Shown here: one piece after another, positions 7,496 to 16,262 of the stretch
Layout of the letters: every line of letters starts with the position of its first letter
Numbering within the stretch: position 1 is the stretch's first letter
NCBI GenBank assembly: GCA_963747405.1
Contig: CAVVFG010000018.1
Coordinates: 62,001 to 126,000, forward strand
Length of the DNA: 64,000 bases
Reading direction: 5' to 3'
From: Fodinibacter sp963747405
GTDB taxonomy: Bacteria > Actinomycetota > Actinomycetes > Actinomycetales > Dermatophilaceae
The notes under the pieces: generated by a model
Told to the model about the DNA's origin: nothing
Databases searched by the model: none
Seen by the model: the letters and a program-made list of their open reading frames with translations, nothing else
Program-made: the position numbers and the translations under genes

Positions 7496-7981
7496 GTGCG
7501 TCAGCGAGGCCCCGGCCCAGCGCCGGTACCCGCCCCGGCCGACCCCCAGCGGGCCGCGTCCGTGCGTGGCATCGCCGAGCAGCTGAGCGGCATCCGCGGG
7601 CCGTTGCTGCCGGTGCTGCACGAGGTGGTGGCCACCCACGGGTACGTCACCGACGACGACGTCATGGTCGTCGCCGAGGTGCTCAACCTGAGCCGCGCCG
7701 ACGTGCACGGCGTCGTCACCTTCTACTCCGACCTGCGCCGCACGCCCCCACCCGCGCACCGGGTGGCCCTCTGCCGCGCCGAGGCCTGCCAGTCCCGGGG
7801 CGCCGAGGGCCTGTATGCCGCCACCACCGACCGCTGGGCGGGTGCGGCGGGCGTCGAGGTCGGCGAGGTGTTCTGCCTCGGCCTGTGCGCGGTCGGACCG
7901 TCGGGCACGGTCGACGGCGCGCTGCACGCGGCGCTCTCGCCCGAACGGCTCGACGCCCTCACCGAAGAGTGGCGGAGATGA
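7496..7981 (+). CDS. fdsG: NAD-dependent formate dehydrogenase gamma subunit (NuoE-like)
   Basis: 161 residues of the NuoE/thioredoxin-like [2Fe-2S] family. The four cluster ligands are seen as CRAEAC and, about 40 residues later, CLGLC. FdsG passes electrons between the iron-sulfur chain and the FMN subunit in soluble molybdenum formate dehydrogenases. GTG 7496 is preceded by GAGGAG, and a TAGAGT at 7449-7454 is a possible -10. The stop overlaps the fdsB start by 4 nt. A hydrogenase HoxE/HydC-like role was considered, but the catalytic subunit downstream is a molybdopterin formate dehydrogenase. Confidence 0.9.
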   Translation: MRQRGPGPAPVPAPADPQRAASVRGIAEQLSGIRGPLLPVLHEVVATHGYVTDDDVMVVAEVLNLSRADVHGVVTFYSDLRRTPPPAHRVALCRAEACQSRGAEGLYAATTDRWAGAAGVEVGEVFCLGLCAVGPSGTVDGALHAALSPERLDALTEEWRR

Positions 7982-9564
7982 CGACCGCCTGGGTGCCGTG
8001 CGACGCCGCTGCCGTGGCCCTGGGGGCGGATGCGGTGGCCGAGGCCAGCGCCGCCGCCGGAGTCACCGTGCGCCGCAACGGGTCTCGCGGGATGCTGTGG
8101 CTCGAGCCGCTCGTCGAGGTCGAGACCGAGCACGGCCGGGTGGGGTACGCGAACATCACCGAGGCCGAGGTCGGACCACTGCTCGACGGGGCGCTCGACG
8201 GCACGCAGCGCTGCATCGGCGTGGTCGACGAGCACGAGTGGCTCGCCCGGCAGCACCGGGTGTCGTTCGCCCGGGTCGGGGTCATCGAGCCCACCGACCT
8301 CGCCGACTACCGCGAGCACGGTGGGCTGCGCGGGCTGCAACAGGCGCTCGCGCTCTCCCCCGAGCAGGTCGTCGCCGAGGTGACCGCCAGCGGGCTGCGC
8401 GGTCGCGGCGGCGCCGGCTTCCCGGCCGGCACCAAGTGGGAGACGGTGCGCACCGCCGCCGCCGACGTGAAGTTCGTCTGCTGCAACGCCGACGAGGGGG
8501 ACAGCGGCACCTTCGCCGACCGCGTCCTGATCGAGGGCGACCCCTTCACGCTCATCGAGGGGATGGCGATCACGGGCCTCGCCGTGGGCGCCACCGAGGG
8601 CTATGTCTACCTGCGCAGCGAGTACCCGCACGCCGTGCGCACCCTGCGCCGGGCCATCGACATCGCCTACGCCCACGGGGTGCTCGGCGAGTCGGTGCTC
8701 GGCAGCGGGCGCCGCTTCGACCTCGACGTGCGGGTCGGTGCCGGCGCGTACATCTGCGGCGAGGAGACCTCGATGCTCGAGTCGCTCGAGGGCAAGCGGG
8801 GCGAGGTGCGGGCCAAGCCGCCGATCCCGGCACTCGAGGGGCTCTTCGGCCGCCCGACGGTGGTCAACAACGTCCTCACGCTCGCCGCGGTGCCGATGGT
8901 GCTCGCCGACGGCGCTGCGGTGTACGCCGCGCGCGGGATGGGGCGCTCGCGCGGCACCCAGGTGTTCCAGCTCGCCGGCAACGTGGCCCGGGGCGGCATC
9001 GTCGAGACCGACTTCGGCGTCTCCCTCGGCGAGCTCGTCGAGGGCTTCGGCGGGGGCACGGCATCCGGGCGTCCGGTGAAGGCGGTGCAGGTGGGTGGGC
9101 CGCTGGGTGCATACCTGCCGCCGTCGCAGTTCGACCTACCGATGGACTACGAGGCGTTCGCGGATGCCGGGGCGATGGTCGGCCACGGCGGCGTGGTCGT
9201 CTGGGACGACACGATGGACGCCGCGGCCCTGGCGCGCTTCGCGATGGAGTTCTGCGCCAAGGAGTCGTGCGGCAAGTGCACCCCGTGCCGCATCGGGTCG
9301 ACCCGCGGGGTCGAGGTCATCGACCGCATCCGTGCGGCCTCCGACGACGGTGTTCGGCGCACCCAGCTCGTGCTGCTCGAGGACCTCTGCACCACGATGA
9401 CCAAGGGCTCGCTGTGCGCGATGGGCGGGCTGACGCCGATGCCGGTGCGAAGCGCGCTCGAACACTTCCCCGAGGACTTCGGCGTGACGCGCGGCGACGG
9501 CCGCGAGGCTGCACACGGCATCCCCGAGTCGGCAACGGTGACGACGGACGGAGCGCGGCCATGA
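7978..9564 (+). CDS. fdsB: NAD-dependent formate dehydrogenase beta subunit (NuoF-like, FMN/NAD site)
   Basis: 528 residues. An N-terminal thioredoxin-like part of about 110 residues precedes the NuoF core: RGRGGAGFPAGTKW (FMN/NAD binding), CNADEGDSGTFADR, then AYICGEETSMLESLEGKRGE and RPTVVNNVLT, and the C-terminal [4Fe-4S] site ESCGKCTPCRIGS with a distal Cys in EDLCTTMTKGS. This subunit reduces NAD+ with electrons from formate. It overlaps both neighbours by 4 nt, indicating translational coupling with fdsG and fdsA and fixed stoichiometry. Confidence 0.94.
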   Translation: MTTAWVPCDAAAVALGADAVAEASAAAGVTVRRNGSRGMLWLEPLVEVETEHGRVGYANITEAEVGPLLDGALDGTQRCIGVVDEHEWLARQHRVSFARVGVIEPTDLADYREHGGLRGLQQALALSPEQVVAEVTASGLRGRGGAGFPAGTKWETVRTAAADVKFVCCNADEGDSGTFADRVLIEGDPFTLIEGMAITGLAVGATEGYVYLRSEYPHAVRTLRRAIDIAYAHGVLGESVLGSGRRFDLDVRVGAGAYICGEETSMLESLEGKRGEVRAKPPIPALEGLFGRPTVVNNVLTLAAVPMVLADGAAVYAARGMGRSRGTQVFQLAGNVARGGIVETDFGVSLGELVEGFGGGTASGRPVKAVQVGGPLGAYLPPSQFDLPMDYEAFADAGAMVGHGGVVVWDDTMDAAALARFAMEFCAKESCGKCTPCRIGSTRGVEVIDRIRAASDDGVRRTQLVLLEDLCTTMTKGSLCAMGGLTPMPVRSALEHFPEDFGVTRGDGREAAHGIPESATVTTDGARP

Positions 9565-12392
9565 CGATGATCGACGAACCCACTCTCGAGACCCCCGACC
9601 GCGGCACGCCGCCCGTCCTGGACCCCGCCACCGCGCACGTGACCATCGACGGCATTGCCGTGATGGTGCCGGCCGGCACCTCGGTGCTGCGGGCGGCATC
9701 CCTGGCCGGGGTCACCGTTCCCAAGCTGTGCGCCACCGACTCTCTCAAGGCGTTCGGGTCGTGCCGGCTGTGTCTGGTCGAGGTCGAGGGGATGAAGGGC
9801 ACGCCGGCGTCGTGCACCACCCTGTGCAGCGACGGCATGGTGGTGTCGACCCGCACCGAGCAGGTGCAGCAGCTGCGCCGCGGCGTGATGGAGCTCTACC
9901 TCTCCGACCACCCGGGCGACTGTGCAGGGTGCGAGCGCGGGAACTGCGAGATGCAGCGACTGGCCCTCGACGTCGGGCTCGCCGAGGTGCGCTACGGCCT
10001 GGGCGGCGCGTCGCACCTGGCCGAGCCGGCCGACGAGTCGAACCCCTACTTCGCCTACGACCCGAAGGCCTGCATCGTCTGCTCGCGCTGCGTGCGGGCC
10101 TGCTCCGAGACCCAGGGCACCTTCGCGCTCACGGTGTCTGGGCGCGGCTTCGACTCGCGGATCACCCCCGGCGGCACGGACTTCCTCAGCTCGGAGTGCG
10201 TGTCGTGCGGCGCGTGCGTGCAGGCGTGCCCGACCGATGCCCTCACCGAGAAGTCGGTCGTCTCGCTGGGGATGCCGACCCGCTCGGTGGTCACGACGTG
10301 CGCCTACTGCGGGGTCGGCTGCTCGTTCAAGGCCGAGGTGCAGGGGGCTGGCGACGACACCCGGGTGGTGCGGATGGTGCCGTGGAAGAACGGCGGCGCC
10401 AACGAGGGGCACTCGTGCGTCAAGGGCCGGTTCGCCTACGGCTACGCCTCGCACCGCGACCGGCAGCTGTCGCCGATGGTGCGCGACTCGATCGACGACG
10501 AGTGGCGCGAGGTCTCGTGGCAGGAGGCCATCGAGCGGGTCGCGACCGGCTTCCTGGGGCTGCGCGAGAAGTACGGCGTCGGCGCGATCGGCGGCATCTC
10601 GTCGTCGCGCTGCACCAACGAGGAGGTCTACGTCGTCCAGAAGATGGTGCGGGCGGCGTTCGGCAACAACAACATCGACACCTGTGCCAGAGTCTGCCAC
10701 TCCCCCACCGGCTACGGGCTGAACCACGCGTTCGGCACCTCGGCCGGCACCCAGGACTTCGCGTCGGTCGAGCACGCCGACGTGATGCTCGTGATCGGCG
10801 CCAACCCGACCGACGCGCACCCGGTGTTCGCGTCGCGGATGAAGCGCCGGATGCGGGCGGGTGTGCGCGTCATCGTGGCCGACCCGCGCCGCATCGACCT
10901 GGTGCGCTCGCCGCACGTCGAGGCGGCGTTCCACCTGCCGGTGCGGCCCGGCACCAACGTCGCGTTCGTCAACGCGATGTGCCACGTGGTCGTCACCGAG
11001 GGGCTCTGGGACCAGGAGTTCGTGCGCGCCCGCTGCGAGGGCGCCGACTCCTACCTCGAGTTCATCGCGCGCCCGGAACACTCGCCCGAGGCGACGGAGC
11101 ACGAGACCGGCATCCCGGCACCTGAGCTGCGTTCTGCCGCACGGCTGTACGCCGCCGGGCCCAACTCGGCCATCTACTACGGCCTCGGGGTCACCGAGCA
11201 CAGCCAGGGCTCGACGATGGTCATGGGCATGGCCAACCTCGCCATGCTCACCGGCAACCTCGGGCGCGAAGGTGTGGGGGTCAACCCGCTGCGGGGGCAG
11301 AACAACGTGCAGGGCTCGTGCGACATGGGCTCGTTCCCCCACGAGCTGCCCGGCTACCGGCACGTGTCGCGGCCGGAGGTTCGCGAGATCTACGAGTCGC
11401 TGTGGGGGGTGACGATCCAACCCGACCCCGGGCTGCGCATCCCCAACATGTTCGACGCCGCGATCGGCGGCTCCTTCAAGGGGCTCTACGTGCAGGGCGA
11501 GGACATCGCGCAGAGCGACCCCAACACCGCACACGTCGAGGCGGCGCTGCGCTCGATGGAGCTCGTCGTGGTGCACGACCTCTTCCTCAACGAGACCGCC
11601 CGCTTCGCGCACGTGTTCCTGCCGGGAGCCTCGTTCCTCGAGAAGGACGGCACGTTCACCAACGCCGAGCGCCGGATCAACCGGGTGCGGCCGGTCATGC
11701 CGTCGCGGGTGGGCAAGGACGAGTGGCAGGTCGTGTGCGAGATCGCGACGGCGATGGGCTACCCGATGTCGTACGACCACCCGTCGCAGATCATGGACGA
11801 GATCGCCGCCACGACTCCGACGTTCGCCGGCGTGTCGTTCGCCCGGCTCGACGCCGAGGGCTCGATGCAGTGGCCGGTCACCGACGCCGCTCCCCAGGGC
11901 ACGCCCACCATGCACGTCGGGTCGTTCGTGCGCGGGCTCGGCCAGCTCACCACGACGGTCTACGTGCCCACCACCGAGCACGCCAACCGGCGCTACCCGC
12001 TGGTGCTCACCACAGGCCGCATCCTGTCGCAGTACAACGTGGGCGCCCAGACCCGGCGCACCCCCAACTCGACCTGGCACCCGCAGGACGTCCTCGAGAT
12101 CCACCCCGCGGACGCCGAGCTGCGCGGCATCGCGTCGGGCGACGTCGTCGAGCTGTCGTCGCGGGTGGGCAGCACCCGGCTCACCGCGCTGGTGTCCGAG
12201 CGGATGCCGGCCGGCGTCGTCTACACGACCTTCCACCACCCGGTGACCGGAGCCAACGTCGTGACCACCGAGAACTCCGACTGGGCCACCAACTGCCCCG
12301 AGTACAAGGTGACCGCGGTGCAGGTCGAGGTGGTCACCGAGGCGGCCCGTGCGCAGGCGGGTGCCGCTGTGGCCGAGCCGGTTCCACGATGA
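9561..12392 (+). CDS. fdsA: Formate dehydrogenase alpha subunit, molybdopterin, Cys-type
   Basis: 943 residues. The order is: N-terminal [2Fe-2S] ferredoxin domain (CATDSLKAFGSCRLC...C), NuoG-type His/Cys cluster (DHPGDCAGCERGNC), two [4Fe-4S] sites (CIVCSRCVRAC and CVSCGACVQACP), the molybdopterin-side cluster (CAYCGVGC...C), then the bis-MGD catalytic domain (RVCHSPTGYGLNHAFG; GANPTDAHPVFASRMK; MGMANLAMLTGNLG) and a C-terminal molydopterin-dinucleotide domain. The metal ligand is Cys379, codon TGC at 10695-10697, so no selenocysteine is needed. It oxidises formate to CO2 with NAD+ through FdsB. The long reading frame upstream of ATG 9561 is only a shadow of fdsB. Confidence 0.95.
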   Translation: MTMIDEPTLETPDRGTPPVLDPATAHVTIDGIAVMVPAGTSVLRAASLAGVTVPKLCATDSLKAFGSCRLCLVEVEGMKGTPASCTTLCSDGMVVSTRTEQVQQLRRGVMELYLSDHPGDCAGCERGNCEMQRLALDVGLAEVRYGLGGASHLAEPADESNPYFAYDPKACIVCSRCVRACSETQGTFALTVSGRGFDSRITPGGTDFLSSECVSCGACVQACPTDALTEKSVVSLGMPTRSVVTTCAYCGVGCSFKAEVQGAGDDTRVVRMVPWKNGGANEGHSCVKGRFAYGYASHRDRQLSPMVRDSIDDEWREVSWQEAIERVATGFLGLREKYGVGAIGGISSSRCTNEEVYVVQKMVRAAFGNNNIDTCARVCHSPTGYGLNHAFGTSAGTQDFASVEHADVMLVIGANPTDAHPVFASRMKRRMRAGVRVIVADPRRIDLVRSPHVEAAFHLPVRPGTNVAFVNAMCHVVVTEGLWDQEFVRARCEGADSYLEFIARPEHSPEATEHETGIPAPELRSAARLYAAGPNSAIYYGLGVTEHSQGSTMVMGMANLAMLTGNLGREGVGVNPLRGQNNVQGSCDMGSFPHELPGYRHVSRPEVREIYESLWGVTIQPDPGLRIPNMFDAAIGGSFKGLYVQGEDIAQSDPNTAHVEAALRSMELVVVHDLFLNETARFAHVFLPGASFLEKDGTFTNAERRINRVRPVMPSRVGKDEWQVVCEIATAMGYPMSYDHPSQIMDEIAATTPTFAGVSFARLDAEGSMQWPVTDAAPQGTPTMHVGSFVRGLGQLTTTVYVPTTEHANRRYPLVLTTGRILSQYNVGAQTRRTPNSTWHPQDVLEIHPADAELRGIASGDVVELSSRVGSTRLTALVSERMPAGVVYTTFHHPVTGANVVTTENSDWATNCPEYKVTAVQVEVVTEAARAQAGAAVAEPVPR

Positions 12393-12658
12393 CCGCGACC
12401 GACGGGCACGGCGTGCCGCCGGTCGTCCGGCTCGGCCACGACCTGGTTCGCAACTTCGAGGTGCTGCCGGCCGACAAGGCCGCGGTCGAGATCGCCACCC
12501 ACATCCGCAAGTTCTGGGAGCCGCGGATGCGCCACGAGCTGCTCGCACGGGTCCGCCGGGGTGACACCACCCTGCACCCGCTGCTCGTCGTCGCCGCCGG
12601 TGACCTCGTCGACGGCGACGTCGACCGCTCCGAGGTCAGGGAGCCCTCCGGCGGCTGA
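12389..12658 (+). CDS. fdsD: Formate dehydrogenase delta subunit
   Basis: 89 residues. The conserved core (LVRNFEVLPADKAAVEIATHI, then the FW-P helix) matches FdsD, a small protein needed for stable, active FdsGBA complexes in other bacteria. It overlaps fdsA by 4 nt. In many operons fdsC, an FdhD-like sulfurtransferase, lies between fdsA and fdsD; it is missing here, so maturation must use an fdhD elsewhere. The remainder of the gap to the next gene (109 bp) shows no gene. Confidence 0.87.
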   Translation: MTATDGHGVPPVVRLGHDLVRNFEVLPADKAAVEIATHIRKFWEPRMRHELLARVRRGDTTLHPLLVVAAGDLVDGDVDRSEVREPSGG

Positions 12659-12767
12659 CGACGGGCGAGGCATCCCTCACACGGTCGCGCCGGACACCCG
12701 CCATCGCGGTTGACTGGTGTCGGGCGCTGTCGCGCCGGGCGGCAGGCCGCGCATCGGAGGTACGAGC

Positions 12768-13691
12768 ATGGCGGCCATCGAGGTCACCGGTCTGCGCAAG
12801 GTCTACGGAGGCGTCGCCGCGGTCGACGGGCTCGACCTGACGGTCGGCGACGGGGAGGTCGTCGCGCTGCTCGGGCCCAACGGCGCGGGCAAGACCACGA
12901 CGGTCGAGATCCTCGAGGGCTACCGCACGCGCGACGCCGGCACGGTGTCGGTGCTGGGCCACGACCCGCAGACCGGCGGCCGCGGCTTCCGCGAGCGGAT
13001 CGGCATCGTGCTCCAGGAAGCCGGCTTCGAGGACAACTTCACCCCGCGCGAGCTGATCCGGCTGCACGCCGGCTACTACCCGCACCCGAAGGCGGTGGCC
13101 GAGGTGCTCAGCCTCACCGGGCTCGACGACAAGGCCGACGCCCGGGTGAGGACGCTCTCCGGAGGCCAGCGGCGGCGACTCGACCTGGCCCTGGGCATCG
13201 TGGGCGACCCCGCCCTGCTCTTCCTCGACGAGCCGACCACCGGCTTCGACCCCTCCGCGCGACGGCGGGCCTGGGACGTCGTCTCGGACCTGCGTGACCT
13301 CGGGGCCTCGATCCTGCTCACCACCCACTACCTCGACGAGGCCGAGCACCTGGCCGACCGGGTGGTCGTCATCGACCACGGCCGCGTCGTCGCCTCCGGC
13401 ACGCCCGAGGAGCTGGCCGCCACCGCGGGAGCGGCGACGGTGATCTCGTTCCGGATGCCGGCCGGCCTCGACGGCGCCGACCTGCCCGCCCTCGGGCTCG
13501 AGCGCCGCATCGCCGGCAGCGTCGTCGAGGTGCGCACCGAGACGCCGACGGTCGACGTCGCCACGATCGCGACGTGGGCCCTGCACCGTGGGGTGGAGCT
13601 CGAGGACCTGACGCTGGCCCGCCCGAGCCTCGAAGACGTCTACCTCGACCTGGTCGGCGAGCCCTCCGACACGGCGGTGGAGGTGCGATGA
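12768..13691 (+). CDS. ABC exporter ATP-binding protein (DrrA-like)
   Basis: 307 residues: Walker A GPNGAGKTT (about residues 43-51), Q-loop in IGIVLQEAGFEDN, signature LSGGQRRRLDLALG, Walker B ALLFLDEPTTGFDPSARR and switch His in LLTTHYLDEAEHLAD. The C-terminal 80 residues resemble the DUF4162-type tail of DrrA-like export ATPases. It begins at ATG 12768 behind CGGAGG and overlaps the permease gene by 4 nt. Together they form an ABC-2 exporter of drug, lipid or polyketide type; no substrate can be assigned. Confidence 0.92.
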   Translation: MAAIEVTGLRKVYGGVAAVDGLDLTVGDGEVVALLGPNGAGKTTTVEILEGYRTRDAGTVSVLGHDPQTGGRGFRERIGIVLQEAGFEDNFTPRELIRLHAGYYPHPKAVAEVLSLTGLDDKADARVRTLSGGQRRRLDLALGIVGDPALLFLDEPTTGFDPSARRRAWDVVSDLRDLGASILLTTHYLDEAEHLADRVVVIDHGRVVASGTPEELAATAGAATVISFRMPAGLDGADLPALGLERRIAGSVVEVRTETPTVDVATIATWALHRGVELEDLTLARPSLEDVYLDLVGEPSDTAVEVR

Positions 13692-15370
13692 CCACGGTCG
13701 TGGACACACGGCATCCGGCCGTGGCGTCGCGGGCCGACGAGGCACCGATGCTGTGGCGGCAGACCCGCCACGAGCTGGCCTCGCTGCGGCGCACGCCCAT
13801 CACCCTGATCCTCAGCATCGGCCTGCCCCTGTTGTTCTTCGTGCTGCTCTCGGCGCTGATCGGCAACGAGGTCGTCGACGATCGGGTCGGGGTGCGGGCC
13901 GTGCAGTACCTCGCGCCGGGCATGGCCGCCTTCGGCGTCGTGATGGCGACGTTCACGTTCCTCGCCGTGGGGCTGGCCGAGGCGCGCGCGACCGGCGTGG
14001 TCAAGCGCCAGTCGGGTGCGCCGGTGCCCCGCTGGGTGCTGATCGGCGGCCGGGTGGGTGCCGCCCTGCTGCTGGGCCTGACCTCCACCGCCCTCGTGCT
14101 GGCGTCCGGCGTGGTCTTCTACGACCTGCAGGTGCCGAGCCGGTCGGTGCTCCCGATCGCCGTCGCGCTGGTGCTGGCCTCGGCGTGCTTCAGCGCCCTC
14201 GGGCTCGCGTTGGCGATGGCGCTGCCGACTATGCAGCTCACCGTCGCCGTGAGCAACGGCATCGTCATCCCGCTGGCGTTCGTCTCCGACATGTTCATGC
14301 TGACCGGGCAGATGCCGGGCTGGTTGGCGACGATCGGCTGGCTGTTTCCCCTCAAGCACCTGACGGCGGTCTTCTCCGCCGCCCTGAACCCGTACCTGAC
14401 CGGGTCCGGCTTCGAGCTCGACCACCTCGCCGTCATCGCGGTGTGGGGGCTGGCCGGAGCGGTGGTGGCGACGGTGCAGCTGCGGCGCGACCGCGACCGG
14501 GACGCCTCCCGGCCGGCCGAGGCGAGCCCGAGCAGGCGGCGCACCCGCCGTGCGGTCGCCGACACGTCCCCGCGGCGTACCTCGCCACCCTCGGTGGCAA
14601 CGCTGTGCGCGCAGCAGGTGCGGCACGCACAGGCAGTGCTCTGGCGCAACGCCTCGGCGGTGTTCTTCGCCGTGGCCTTCCCGGTGCTGCTCGTGGCGAT
14701 CATCCCGGCCGTCAACGGCGGCGGCGGCCAGCTCATGAACGACGGCCAGACCCTCGGCGTCTTCTATGCCGGCACGATGGCGATCTACGGCGCCGCCGTG
14801 ACGGCCTACGTCAACATGCCGCAGGGTGTCGCCGAGGCGCGCGACCGCGGGGTGCTCAAGCGCACCGGCGGCACGCCGCTGCCTGCCGGCGCCCTGGTGG
14901 TGGGCCGGGTCGTCGGGGCGCTGGCCGTCGCCCTGCTCACCGCAGCGGTCATCGTCGTGGTTGCCGCACTGGCCTTCCGCCCCGCCTGGCCGGTCGGATT
15001 GCCGACTGCCGCACTGGTGCTCACCATCGCCGCCGTCTGCTTCGCCGTCGTCGGCCTGGCGGTGATGACGTTCGTCGGCTCCGCACAGGCCCTCACCGGC
15101 GTGACGCTCGGCACCCTGCTGCCACTGGCCTTCATCTCCGACATCTTCGTCATCAACGCCAGCTTCCCACCGGTGCTCGACGCCGTGTCGTGGTTCTTCC
15201 CGCTGCGCCACGCCTCGGCGGCCATGAGCGAGGCCCTCGCGCCCGGGGCGGCAGCCGGCCTCCCACTGGGGCACCTGGCGGTCCTGCTGGCATGGACGCT
15301 CGCCGGGGCGGTCGTGCTCGCCCGGCGCTTCGGGTGGGAGCCCGCACAGCCCCGGGAGAGGAGGAGCTGA
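13688..15370 (+). CDS. Double-length ABC-2 permease, two permease halves fused
   Basis: 560 residues, twice the usual ABC-2 permease. The N-half (residues about 25-275) and C-half (about 315-550) each show the same order of six hydrophobic segments and matching blocks: YLAPGMAAFGVVMATF with FYAGTMAIYGAAVTAY, AEARATGVVKRQSGAPVPRW with AEARDRGVLKRTGGTPLPAG, IPLAFVSDMFM with LPLAFISDIFV, and WLFPLKHLTAVFSAALNP with WFFPLRHASAAMSEALAP. An Arg/Ser-rich linker (DRDASRPAEASPSRRRTRR) joins them. The protein can therefore supply the whole membrane part of the exporter, with two copies of the upstream ATPase. It arose by gene duplication and fusion. Confidence 0.9.
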   Translation: MTTVVDTRHPAVASRADEAPMLWRQTRHELASLRRTPITLILSIGLPLLFFVLLSALIGNEVVDDRVGVRAVQYLAPGMAAFGVVMATFTFLAVGLAEARATGVVKRQSGAPVPRWVLIGGRVGAALLLGLTSTALVLASGVVFYDLQVPSRSVLPIAVALVLASACFSALGLALAMALPTMQLTVAVSNGIVIPLAFVSDMFMLTGQMPGWLATIGWLFPLKHLTAVFSAALNPYLTGSGFELDHLAVIAVWGLAGAVVATVQLRRDRDRDASRPAEASPSRRRTRRAVADTSPRRTSPPSVATLCAQQVRHAQAVLWRNASAVFFAVAFPVLLVAIIPAVNGGGGQLMNDGQTLGVFYAGTMAIYGAAVTAYVNMPQGVAEARDRGVLKRTGGTPLPAGALVVGRVVGALAVALLTAAVIVVVAALAFRPAWPVGLPTAALVLTIAAVCFAVVGLAVMTFVGSAQALTGVTLGTLLPLAFISDIFVINASFPPVLDAVSWFFPLRHASAAMSEALAPGAAAGLPLGHLAVLLAWTLAGAVVLARRFGWEPAQPRERRS

Positions 15371-15380
15371 CGCCCGAGGG

Positions 15381-15412
15381 TTGACAATCTACAACCATAT
15401 GGTTGTAGATTG
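15381..15412 (+). promoter_or_regulatory. ArsR promoter with perfect 28-bp palindromic operator
   Basis: TTGACA at 15381-15386 is a consensus -35, and TAGATT at 15406-15411 (spacing 19) or GTAGAT at 15405-15410 (spacing 18) serves as -10. A perfect palindrome of 28 bp runs from 15385 to 15412, with half-site CAATCTACAACCAT. The transcription start would coincide with the ATG at 15418, giving a leaderless mRNA. The palindrome covers the promoter spacer and -10, as expected for autorepression by the ArsR protein encoded next. Confidence 0.88.
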
Positions 15413-15417
15413 CTCGC

Positions 15418-15750
15418 ATGACCGAGAGCACCGAGGACCGGGCCGACGCCCTGTTCCACGCCCTCTCCGACCGCACCCGGCGCGACATCCTGCGTCGCGT
15501 GCTGGCCGGCGAGCACTCGGTCAGCGCACTGGCGGCGGGCTACGACATGAGCTTCGCCGCCGTGCAGAAGCACGTCGCCGTGCTCGAGAGGGCCGGCCTG
15601 CTGACCAAGCGGCGTTCGGGCCGCGAGCAGCTGGCCAGCGGCGACGTGCAGGCGGTCCGGTCCGTCGCCTCGATGCTCGACGAGCTCGAGAGCGTGTGGC
15701 GGGGGCGGGTCGCCCGCATCGACGAGCTACTACAACCGAAGGAGAGCTGA
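15418..15750 (+). CDS. ArsR-family helix-turn-helix repressor
   Basis: 110 residues with the ArsR winged helix: DALFHALSDRTRRDILRRVL, the recognition region HSVSALAAGYDMSFAAVQKHV, and AVLERAGLLTKRRSGREQLA. No metal-binding Cys pair (CxC) is present, so it belongs to the non-metal ArsR branch that commonly precedes SRPBCC/AHSA1 genes. It starts at the ATG 15418 with no leader, directly behind a palindromic promoter, and is followed after 1 bp by an SRPBCC gene. It probably represses itself and that gene. Confidence 0.9.
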   Translation: MTESTEDRADALFHALSDRTRRDILRRVLAGEHSVSALAAGYDMSFAAVQKHVAVLERAGLLTKRRSGREQLASGDVQAVRSVASMLDELESVWRGRVARIDELLQPKES

Positions 15751-15751
15751 C

Positions 15752-16252
15752 ATGCCCGTCACCGACATCACCAAGGACGCCGAGAACCGCACCATCGTCA
15801 TCACCGCCCAGTTCGCAGCGCCCGTCGAGCGCGTCTGGGCCCTGTATGAGGACGCCCGCCAGCTGGAGCAGGTGTGGGGGCCCCCGGAGTACCCGGCGAC
15901 GTTCGTCGACCACGAGCTGCGCCCCGGCACCCGCTCCACCTACTACATGACCTCTCCGGAGGGACAGAAGTTCGCGGGCTACTGGGACATCACCGCCGTG
16001 GAGGCACCGCAGCGGTTCACCTTCCTCGACGGCTTCGCCCACGAGGACCTCACCCCCAACGACGAGCTGCCGGTCGGCGAGAACACCTACGTCCTCGAGG
16101 CCGTCGACGGAGGCACCCGGGCGACCTACACGAGTGTGTACGCCACCGTCGAGGGCCTGCAGACCGTGCTCGACATGGGCGTCGAGGAGGGCGCCACGAG
16201 CGCCATCAACCAGATCGACGGCTTCCTCGCCAGCAACACCCAGAACGCCTGA
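15752..16252 (+). CDS. SRPBCC/AHSA1-family protein
   Basis: 166 residues of the START-like hydrophobic-cavity fold (TIVITAQFAAPVERVWALYED, EQVWGPPEYPATF, then FAGYWDITAVEAPQRFTFLDGF and the C-terminal helix MGVEEGATSAINQIDGFL). AAGGAGAG, lying in the end of the ArsR gene, precedes ATG 15752. Such proteins bind small hydrophobic ligands or act like Aha1 on partners; the ligand is unknown. It is co-transcribed with the ArsR repressor and followed closely by a VOC gene. Confidence 0.88.
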   Translation: MPVTDITKDAENRTIVITAQFAAPVERVWALYEDARQLEQVWGPPEYPATFVDHELRPGTRSTYYMTSPEGQKFAGYWDITAVEAPQRFTFLDGFAHEDLTPNDELPVGENTYVLEAVDGGTRATYTSVYATVEGLQTVLDMGVEEGATSAINQIDGFLASNTQNA

Positions 16253-16262
16253 GGGAGAGCAC

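Noticed and set aside
7815..9560. Long in-frame extension upstream of fdsA
   Set aside because: The frame is open by chance across fdsB; the Arg-rich translation has no FdsA or NuoG homology and ATG 9561 begins the ferredoxin domain region.
10695..10697. Possible selenocysteine in formate dehydrogenase
   Set aside because: The codon at the metal-ligand position is TGC (Cys379), not TGA.
9147..12548. 1133-codon open frame antisense to fdsA
   Set aside because: It mirrors the high-GC third codon positions of fdsA; the translation is Arg/His/Gly/Val-rich with no family, and fdsA itself is certain.
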